Below, piece by piece: positions 58,573-64,000 of a DNA stretch of 64,000 nt. Numbering within the stretch: position 1 is the first letter of the stretch; each line of letters begins with the position of its first letter. Position numbers and translations under genes: made by a program. Source of the stretch: an uncultured Nitrospira sp. (GTDB lineage: Bacteria > Nitrospirota > Nitrospiria > Nitrospirales > Nitrospiraceae); the NCBI GenBank assembly GCA_902500995.1, contig CABVSR010000007.1, positions 1-64,000 on the forward strand, written 5' to 3'. The notes below the pieces were generated by a model, which searched no databases, was not told where the DNA came from, and worked only from the letters and a program-made list of their open reading frames with translations.

Positions 58573-59226
58573 TTATGACTTCGTCAAAAATGCTTCTTCC
58601 GCGAGGTTGAGATACTGCAAGACTTCGCGGTCTTCCACCTGTTCGAAATCCCGGTAGAAATTGCCGACGGCGTAAAAGGGGTCGGGAACGTGGAGCACGA
58701 CGAATTGATCGACCAGGCGGCGGGCCTCCTCCACGGTACTGCGAGGGCCGACCGGGACCGCGCCGATGAGACGGCGCGGGTGGGCCTGACGCACGGTGGC
58801 GACCGAGGCAAAGAAGGTGGCGCCGGTGGCCAGACCGTCGTCCACGATGATGACGGTCCGGTCCTTCACATTCGGAAAGGGCCGCCCTTGGCGGTACAAA
58901 GCCACCCGCCGGGACACTTCTTTCTGTTGCGCCTGCACGGCGGCTGCACGGTCGCGTTCCGAAACTAACAGGCCGGACAGCGCCTCCTGATTCCAGTAGA
59001 CCGCGCCCGTTTCACTGACCGCGCCCAGCGCATATTCAGGATTGTCCGGCGCGCCGATTTTGCGCGTAATCAGCACATCGAGCGGCAGATGCAGGGCCAG
59101 GCTCAATTGATAGGCGACGGCCACCCCTCCGCGCGGGAGCGCGAGCAGGATCCCGTCGGGGTCGTTGCGGTAGGCGGCCAATTCCTGCGCCAGGAGTTCG
59201 CCGGCTTCTTCACGGTTTCTGAACAT
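58573..59226 (-). CDS. Phosphoribosyltransferase-domain protein
   Basis: Encodes 217 residues. The PRPP-binding motif VIIVDDGLATGATFFA is intact, and an upstream LLALPRGGVAVAYQLSLAL with a basic region matches type I phosphoribosyltransferases of the ComF/erythromycin-cluster-like group common in stress loci. The base or alcohol acceptor is unknown. It shares the minus-strand run with the BCAM0308 and Usp genes. Confidence 0.9.
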   Translation of the reverse strand: MFRNREEAGELLAQELAAYRNDPDGILLALPRGGVAVAYQLSLALHLPLDVLITRKIGAPDNPEYALGAVSETGAVYWNQEALSGLLVSERDRAAAVQAQQKEVSRRVALYRQGRPFPNVKDRTVIIVDDGLATGATFFASVATVRQAHPRRLIGAVPVGPRSTVEEARRLVDQFVVLHVPDPFYAVGNFYRDFEQVEDREVLQYLNLAEEAFLTKS

Positions 59227-59280
59227 TATCTGTCTTGCCCCTACGCCGGTGCCGATCGGCCGTCGATGCCGTCAGCCCCA

Positions 59281-59430
59281 TTACCATAACCCGCTGGTCA
59301 CGCCGACCCCGATCAGAAACAGCGCCGCGATGATGACCAGGATCATCAACAGCCAGTGATGGCGGGACGCGTCTTCCGGGTGCCAATGCATTTCCCAGGG
59401 AATGTCCAGATAACGCGGATGCTTGAACAT
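59281..59430 (-). CDS. Single-helix membrane peptide, 49 residues
   Basis: ATG is at plus 59428-59430 with AAAGGAG just upstream on the minus strand. The peptide has a His-rich polar part (DIPWEMHWHPEDASRHHW) followed by one transmembrane helix (LLMILVIIAALFLIGVGV). It starts the minus-strand run 55 bases before the phosphoribosyltransferase. The MHWHPED-HH region could bind metal. No family recognised. Confidence 0.65.
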   Translation of the reverse strand: MFKHPRYLDIPWEMHWHPEDASRHHWLLMILVIIAALFLIGVGVTSGLW

Positions 59431-60444
59431 GGTCGCTCCTTTCATCGAAGGGACCTTCACCGTGACCATTCATGTCTCTGCATACCTGCCTCAACCTCCT
59501 GCAGGCTCGATGCCAGGACCTCTCGTGAAGCACCCGGCCTGCTGGGCCGCAGAAGTTCAGTGCCGGCCTGTAAAGCCACGTTGAGTCGCGGTTCCGGTGG
59601 GGCGATACGGGACAGCAGGGTGGTAGCCGAATGGTGCCAATTACCTCATTGATTTCCGATCGGCCGTGCTTACATGAGAAGTGAAAGGAGGGCGAACCAG
59701 GATAAGGTCACAATCCCCGCTTCCGTGCAGCGAAGAGTTGGGTCGGAGATTGCGCCTGTGCCGGTTTCGGGATCAGTTCTGAAGGGACGCGCTTCCATCT
59801 CGGTGCCAGTATGAGGCACGGCTCCCCAGGGAGCCCGATGAACGGGAGGCGCGGGACATCCGGTGTGAGTGTTGCGCCGGGATGTTCAGATGGGTCTCGC
59901 TCGGTCGGCAGGTCTGGTCTCTACACGGAAGCGGGCTCTTTTTCTCTCCTGTCTTACCAAGCCAACCTCATGTGCTGAAAAGTGTGCCTGCCGTTTTTCC
60001 AATTCCCGTGATCCTGCTGAGCGCCAGGCCGGTTGAGAGTGAGGCCGAACTCTCTCTTCCGGGGGAATATGTACTGAGCGATCGACTGCTTCTGCGACGA
60101 GCATTGTTGCACTGAGCAACACAAGAGTCGCCTAGCTTGGGGCAGATGGGGGCAGCTTTGGAACGAGGTGGATGGCTCCCTTTTTTGAAGGCGCCACCAT
60201 CGTGAACGCTCCGGTGGAAAGCCGCTGCATTATCACCAAATTTCTGTCGAAGGAAGCCGGAGGGCCCCGGTCATGGTGCAAGCGTCGGCATCAGTAGGCA
60301 GGCATATGCGTTGCACCTAGAAGAGGTGCGTCGTACCTGTGGCCGAGACGCTGGAAGAAGGGCGGCTCATGGGGCCGGGTCATAGAGAAGTCCTCCGCAT
60401 TCAGCGACGGCAGTCGCATTCACTACCAACCGGAGGAGGGCACT
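59431..60444. other. Coding-poor region of about 1 kb
   Basis: This is the longest gap in the window. Short open frames occur (for example 46 codons from ATG 59673 and 56 codons from ATG 59811) but none combines a ribosome site with a protein-like sequence. Base composition is locally less G/C-biased, with T-rich patches near 59936-59945 and 60179-60186. No tRNA, hairpin terminator or repeat array was recognised. It may hold divergent promoters, a small RNA, or decayed sequence. Confidence 0.4.
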
Positions 60445-60921
60445 ATGAAACGATCAGGTCACACATTGGGCGGCTTCTTAGTCCCGTTCGCGGCGGGCAC
60501 CGTGCTGCTTGCGGGGCTCGGTGTCGGAACACCTCTCAGCGCGCAGGCGGATGAGGGAAAAATCGAAGTGACGATCAAGGATGACGGCTATCATGTCAAA
60601 GGCCACACCACACCCGGAGCGGTGACGAGGATCCTGCTCCGCAACGAAGGGACCATGACCCACGGGTTCAGCTCGCGCATCATGAAGGATGTCCCGGTTC
60701 GCGCAGAGGGTGACGCGAAGCAAGTAGTCGCGCATGGAGTGAAATCGTTCCATGTGGACGCCGGAAAGAGTGCGACGCTGGTCTTCACGAAACCGGTGAA
60801 ACATGACGCCGCGACGGGAATCAGCGAGACCGAACAATATGGTTTCTGGTGCGACCTTCACCCCCACATGAAGGGCGAGTTTTTGATCGTCGAGACCAGA
60901 GGCGAAGTGGGTGGTGGCTGA
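60445..60921 (+). CDS. Cupredoxin-like copper protein
   Basis: Encodes 158 residues. A signal peptide (TVLLAGLGVGTPLSAQA, cleavage near residue 35) is followed by a beta-rich cupredoxin domain. Candidate type 1 copper ligands are His73 (MTHGF), Cys136, His139 and Met142 in WCDLHPHM; the C-x2-H-x2-M spacing is close to that of plastocyanin-like proteins. It probably carries electrons in the periplasm. The same spacing occurs in the protein at 270. GGAGGAGGG precedes ATG 60445. Terminator follows. Confidence 0.85.
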   Translation: MKRSGHTLGGFLVPFAAGTVLLAGLGVGTPLSAQADEGKIEVTIKDDGYHVKGHTTPGAVTRILLRNEGTMTHGFSSRIMKDVPVRAEGDAKQVVAHGVKSFHVDAGKSATLVFTKPVKHDAATGISETEQYGFWCDLHPHMKGEFLIVETRGEVGGG

Positions 60922-60944
60922 TTCTGCGGTCTGTCCCTGCGGGG

Positions 60945-60972
60945 AAGGGGCGTCCGACTCCGGGCGTCCCTT
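60945..60972. terminator. Hairpin terminator between convergent genes
   Basis: AAGGGGCGTCCG (60945-60956) pairs with CGGGCGTCCCTT (60961-60972) over 12 bp with two G-U pairs and a 4-base loop, followed by TTC. On the minus strand the A-rich start gives a T-run. It lies between the plus-strand cupredoxin and the minus-strand nucleotidyltransferase, so it may stop transcripts from both sides. Confidence 0.6.
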
Positions 60973-61017
60973 TCACGAGATGGTTCAGGCGACCGGTAGC
61001 CACGGAGGACGCTTCGC

Positions 61018-61698
61018 TTATCGGAGGAAGGCCTTGCGGATTTTGAGGAGGAAGGCGTCGGCTATTTCGGGATGGGCTTGTTGGGAGCAAGCGCGTAATC
61101 GGCGGGCGGCTTCTTCTTTCCAATGTTCTCCCATATCGATTACTTCCCCGGGCCGATAGTGCCCGGCCTTGATTTTGAGCACCGCTTCACCGACCGGGGT
61201 TTCCGAAATCCTGATGCTGAAGGTGCCTCGTTCCAGCAACTCACAGAGGTTGAACAGCACCCGCACGTAGGCCGCGGCATACTTCGCCGGTCGGCCATCC
61301 TTTTTCTCCAGCATCTTTTTGCGTTGATTGTCGCAGTAATTCACAAAGGCATCATAGGCCGCTTGCGCGGACCAGAGGCGAGGAAAAAGTTGCCGGAGCT
61401 CCGCGCCCCAGTCATCCATCGCGACGACCGGGGCGACCAGCGTTTCCAGCACCAGCGGATGGCCTTGTCGCGCGAGCTGGAGAAAGTGCCCGATTTCCCA
61501 GGCGGTCTCGTCGTCTTCCTCTTTCATCATTCTCGAACCCTGGTATTTGAAGCCGACGCGGAACAGGTCTGCGGTCGGCAACACGAAGACGCTGCGAAAG
61601 TCTTTGTCGCTATCCGGTCCGGCCAGGCCGTGCGCATGCGAACCGACGACGACTTTCAAGATGCAGGTGTCGGCCGGTGGTGAATCGGGGGTGGTCAT
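61018..61698 (-). CDS. RlaP-type nucleotidyltransferase
   Basis: Encodes 226 residues. The motif GSHAHGLAGPDSDKDFRSVF near residue 19 is the polymerase-beta-like nucleotide transferase site (GS...SDxD) of the RlaP/YcgL (PF10127) family. A helical C-terminal part follows. Family members are predicted to modify RNA or other substrates with nucleotides; the substrate is not known. Its start overlaps the ACP stop by ATGA, so it is cotranslated with the E2 and ACP genes, which is unexpected for this family. Confidence 0.88.
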   Translation of the reverse strand: MTTPDSPPADTCILKVVVGSHAHGLAGPDSDKDFRSVFVLPTADLFRVGFKYQGSRMMKEEDDETAWEIGHFLQLARQGHPLVLETLVAPVVAMDDWGAELRQLFPRLWSAQAAYDAFVNYCDNQRKKMLEKKDGRPAKYAAAYVRVLFNLCELLERGTFSIRISETPVGEAVLKIKAGHYRPGEVIDMGEHWKEEAARRLRACSQQAHPEIADAFLLKIRKAFLR

Positions 61699-61952
61699 GT
61701 TCGTGAGGCCGCAACCTGGGCGGCGCAGCCGTTCAACGTCAGGTATTTGGGATAATCGGATTCCGGAATCTCGATGTGGAACGTGTTGTGAAGCGCCACC
61801 ACGAAGTTAAGGAAGTCCATTGAGTCGAGATCGAGCTGGTCTCGAAAACTGACATCGGGGTTGAGCGCGGCCAGGTCGGCTTCGGGGGCAATCTCGCCCA
61901 AGAGGCGGAGGATCTGCGCGCGAGTGTCGGCGTCGGATGGTGTGGGCGTCAT
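61695..61952 (-). CDS. Acyl carrier protein
   Basis: Encodes 85 residues; its ATG (plus 61950-61952) overlaps the E2 stop. The phosphopantetheine site is Ser44 in [12 protein letters not shown], within an ordinary three- to four-helix ACP fold. A carrier protein next to a dehydrogenase E2 component is unusual; lipoyl domains already carry the acyl group there. It could feed octanoate or lipoate synthesis, or an acyl transfer linked to the nucleotidyltransferase. No ketosynthase or other fatty-acid gene is nearby. Confidence 0.9.
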   Translation of the reverse strand: MTPTPSDADTRAQILRLLGEIAPEADLAALNPDVSFRDQLDLDSMDFLNFVVALHNTFHIEIPESDYPKYLTLNGCAAQVAASRT

Positions 61953-63124
61953 AGCGCGTGGGGCTCCTGTAAGAGGCGATCGAGTTCCGCCAGAAACAAT
62001 CCTCCGCGATGGCCGTCGCTGACACGATGATCGGCGGACAACGACGCGGTCACGACCGGCCGCGGGACGACCAGCCCGTCCGCCACCCAGGGCCGTTCGA
62101 CCACCTTGCCGAAGCCCACCAAAGCCACTTGCGGAGGATAAATGACCCCGAACACGGTTTCCACCCCTTGTTCGCCCAGGCTGGTGACGGTGATGGTGGG
62201 GTCCGACAGTTCCGAACTCCGTAACGAACCGGCGCGGGTCCGTTTGACGAGATCCTGGAATCGTTGCATCAGCTCGCTGAGGCCGGCACGGTCGGCATCG
62301 TGCAGGGCAGGCGCCACGAGGCCTCCCTGGCGGAGGGAAATCGCCGTGCCGATATGAATCCGCTCGCTCCTGACCGCCTCGCCTTCTTTCCACAGCGCAT
62401 TGAGTTCGGGGACCTGCCTGAGTGCGAGGGCGACTGCTTTGATGAACAGGACGCTCACGAGCAGCCGTTCTGTCACCGGGCGGCGCCCATTCTCCGCGGT
62501 GAGCCACGCCAAGGCACGGCTCAGGTCGATGGTGGTGCTGAGATAATAGTGCGGGATCTCGCGTTTGGAGCGAGCCATGGCGGCGGCGATGGTTTGACGC
62601 ATGCGCGCCTGGCGATCAGCCGCGTTGGCCGATGTGGCGACGCCCACGGCGCCCTTGGCAGCGCGGGTGATATCGTCCAGCGTGATGGCTCCTTCCGGCC
62701 CTGTACCCCGAAGCCCCGTCGGGTCAATCCCTCGCTCGGCGGCCAGCGTTCTGGCTGCGGGAGAGATGCGCAGGCGGCTGCCTGGCAGCGGTGAGGCGGC
62801 CGTTCCGGTATCGGGCTGGAGGACGGGTTGGGTGGACACCGGCTGCGGCGTGAAGAGTTGTGGCCGGGATGGGGCGGCTGCCGGTTGCCCTTCCTCGCGA
62901 ATGACGGCCATCACCGTGCCGACCGGGATCTTGTCTCCGGGCTTGGCCAGCAACCGTTCGATGATCCCGGTGGCATGGCATTCGACCTCGATGGCCGCCT
63001 TGTCCGTATCGACCTCCGCGATGATGTCCCCCTTGGTGACCCGCTCGCCGACCCGCTTTTTCCATTGCACCAAGGTCCCCTCGGTCATGTCCGCGCCGAG
63101 GGTGGGCATGACAAAGTCAGCCAT
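61949..63124 (-). CDS. pdhC: Dihydrolipoamide acyltransferase (E2) of a pyruvate-dehydrogenase-type complex
   Basis: Encodes 391 residues from ATG at plus 63122-63124. The lipoyl domain has Lys42 in [12 protein letters not shown] linker leads to an E3-binding domain ([20 protein letters not shown] near 128-150) and the catalytic domain (about 170-391) with the active His in SADHRVSDG near 362. The acyl specificity cannot be read; pyruvate, acetoin or branched-chain types share this layout, though one lipoyl domain and an E1 beta neighbour favour pyruvate or acetoin. E3 is not in the window. Confidence 0.93.
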   Translation of the reverse strand: MADFVMPTLGADMTEGTLVQWKKRVGERVTKGDIIAEVDTDKAAIEVECHATGIIERLLAKPGDKIPVGTVMAVIREEGQPAAAPSRPQLFTPQPVSTQPVLQPDTGTAASPLPGSRLRISPAARTLAAERGIDPTGLRGTGPEGAITLDDITRAAKGAVGVATSANAADRQARMRQTIAAAMARSKREIPHYYLSTTIDLSRALAWLTAENGRRPVTERLLVSVLFIKAVALALRQVPELNALWKEGEAVRSERIHIGTAISLRQGGLVAPALHDADRAGLSELMQRFQDLVKRTRAGSLRSSELSDPTITVTSLGEQGVETVFGVIYPPQVALVGFGKVVERPWVADGLVVPRPVVTASLSADHRVSDGHRGGLFLAELDRLLQEPHAL

Positions 63125-63212
63125 GAGAGAGACTCCGTGAAGCGTGAAGCGCGAAAGGTGAAACGTACAATGGAACGGGCGATGCGTGACAGAGCAACAG
63201 CCGATCCATCGA

Positions 63213-64000
63213 TTATCCCAGCAACCTGCGAACCGCCCGCACGATCTTTTCTGCCGACGGCAGCGCCGCCTCTTCCAAATGTTTCGGGTAGGGGATCGGC
63301 ACCTCCTCACTGCAGACTCGTACGACCGGGGCGTCCAACTCGTAAAACGCCTGCTCCATGATCACGGCGGAGACTTCCGCGGCGAAACTCCCGGTGCGCC
63401 AGGCTTCATCGATGACGACGGCTCGGTGCGTTTTCCGGACCGAGCTCAGTATCGTGTCGCGATCAAGCGGGCGTAGGATCCGCAGATCCACTACTTCGGC
63501 CTCGATGCCCTCCTGCGCCAGACGTGCGGCGGCGGCCAACGTTTTCCAGAGGCTGCCGCCGAAGGTCAGCAGGCTCATATCCTTGCCGGGACGACGGACG
63601 GCCGCATGCGAGATGTCCACCGCAACCGGGTTCGTTTCCAAAGGCCCTTCCATGGCATAGAGATAGGCGTGTTCGAAGATAAACACGGGGTCCGGTTGTT
63701 CCAGGGCCGTCAGCAGCATGCCTCGCGCATCGGTGACCGTCGCGGGTGTCAGGACGGTGATGCCGGGGATATGCGCGTACCAGCCCTCCAAGCTGTGGGA
63801 ATGTTGCGCAGCCACCTGCCGACCGGCTCCCGTGGCCATGCGGACCACCAACGGCACGCTGAATTGCCCGCCGGACATGTGCCGGAGCGTGGCGGCATTG
63901 TTCATGATTTGATCCAGCGCCAGCAGGCTGAAGTTGACGGTCATGACCTCCACGATCGGACGCATGCCGCCGAGCGCAGCGCCGATGCCTGCCCCGACGA
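63213..64000 (-). CDS. pdhB: Pyruvate-dehydrogenase-type E1 beta subunit, partial
   Basis: The frame stays open to the window edge, so the N terminus is missing; 262 codons are visible. The core includes [41 protein letters not shown] and the C-terminal domain [16 protein letters not shown] with [16 protein letters not shown] at the end. This is the transketolase-like beta half of E1, which binds thiamine diphosphate with the alpha half; the alpha gene should lie just beyond the edge. The E2 gene starts 88 bases after its stop. Confidence 0.93.
   Translation of the reverse strand, partial: VGAGIGAALGGMRPIVEVMTVNFSLLALDQIMNNAATLRHMSGGQFSVPLVVRMATGAGRQVAAQHSHSLEGWYAHIPGITVLTPATVTDARGMLLTALEQPDPVFIFEHAYLYAMEGPLETNPVAVDISHAAVRRPGKDMSLLTFGGSLWKTLAAAARLAQEGIEAEVVDLRILRPLDRDTILSSVRKTHRAVVIDEAWRTGSFAAEVSAVIMEQAFYELDAPVVRVCSEEVPIPYPKHLEEAALPSAEKIVRAVRRLLG

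Noticed and set aside
59811-59981. 56-codon frame in the coding-poor region
   Set aside because: No ribosome site; low-complexity Gly/Ser/Arg composition.
1-64000. CRISPR array, tRNA, rRNA, integrase, insertion sequence
   Set aside because: None seen: no regularly spaced repeats with spacers, no cloverleaf I could support, and no transposase or integrase motif in any frame.

Overview
The window is GC-rich, densely coded bacterial chromosome. Gene content suggests a Nitrospira-like nitrite oxidiser (phylum Nitrospirota): many small periplasmic c-type cytochromes, a Rieske protein next to a b6-type cytochrome b carrying its own heme c, tandem formylglycine-enzyme-like proteins, single-domain hemerythrins, two-domain universal stress proteins and a GNAT/ADP-forming acyl-CoA synthetase fusion. 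This assignment is inference; no rRNA, tRNA, nitrite oxidoreductase or ammonia monooxygenase gene is present. No CRISPR array, integrase or insertion sequence was seen.

Layout. 0-7 kb: end of an upstream gene and a strong terminator, a secreted cupredoxin-like protein with two exported SUMF1-domain proteins, a Crp/Fnr regulator with an N-terminal cysteine cluster, a hemerythrin-like protein, an outer-membrane barrel and a small membrane protein. 7-10 kb: a kinase-less CHASE3 protein divergent from a sulfide:quinone oxidoreductase and a TSUP anion exporter. 10-16 kb: a second barrel and an RND efflux pair. 16-23.4 kb: a 1761-residue hybrid kinase with two kinase cores and two receivers, then a GT-C glycosyltransferase. 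23.6-31.2 kb: a tightly packed run holding a bactofilin-like membrane protein, a complete MlaE/F/D-type lipid transport set with its lipoprotein, a VIT1-like protein, a short alpha-glucan phosphorylase and a membrane protein. 31.3-37.4 kb: an OmpR/EnvZ-type pair whose putative 11-bp operator repeats recur before a 36-residue membrane peptide, then a sugar nucleotidyltransferase-like protein, a UspA pair, Rnk and an OsmC protein, with two intergenic repeat elements. 37.7-51.1 kb: a redox island with 19 CxxCH heme sites: cytochrome c, Rieske/cytochrome b complex, TsdA-like thiosulfate dehydrogenase, sulfite-oxidase-type molybdoenzyme with its cytochrome, a tetraheme protein, DsrE, PPK2, TrxC-type thioredoxin, hemerythrin, and a three-gene diheme / membrane b-type / pentaheme cassette. 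51.1-52.1 kb: two toxin-antitoxin modules in which the antitoxin is intact and the toxin is broken. 52.2-59.4 kb (minus strand): an acetylation, redox and stress group. 59.4-60.4 kb: a coding-poor kilobase. 60.4-64 kb: a cupredoxin, then a minus-strand pyruvate-dehydrogenase-type operon (E1 beta, E2) that also carries an acyl carrier protein and an RlaP-type nucleotidyltransferase.

Working together: SQR, TsdA, the sulfite-oxidase-type enzyme and the TSUP exporter could feed electrons from reduced sulfur into quinone and cytochrome c, with the Rieske/b complex linking the two pools. The Usp, Rnk, PPK2, glucan phosphorylase, hemerythrin and BCAM0308-type genes look like a low-oxygen or starvation programme. 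The strongest candidates for something undescribed are the diheme/b-type/pentaheme cassette, the double-core hybrid kinase, the TTCAT repeat regulon, and the ACP plus nucleotidyltransferase inside the dehydrogenase operon.
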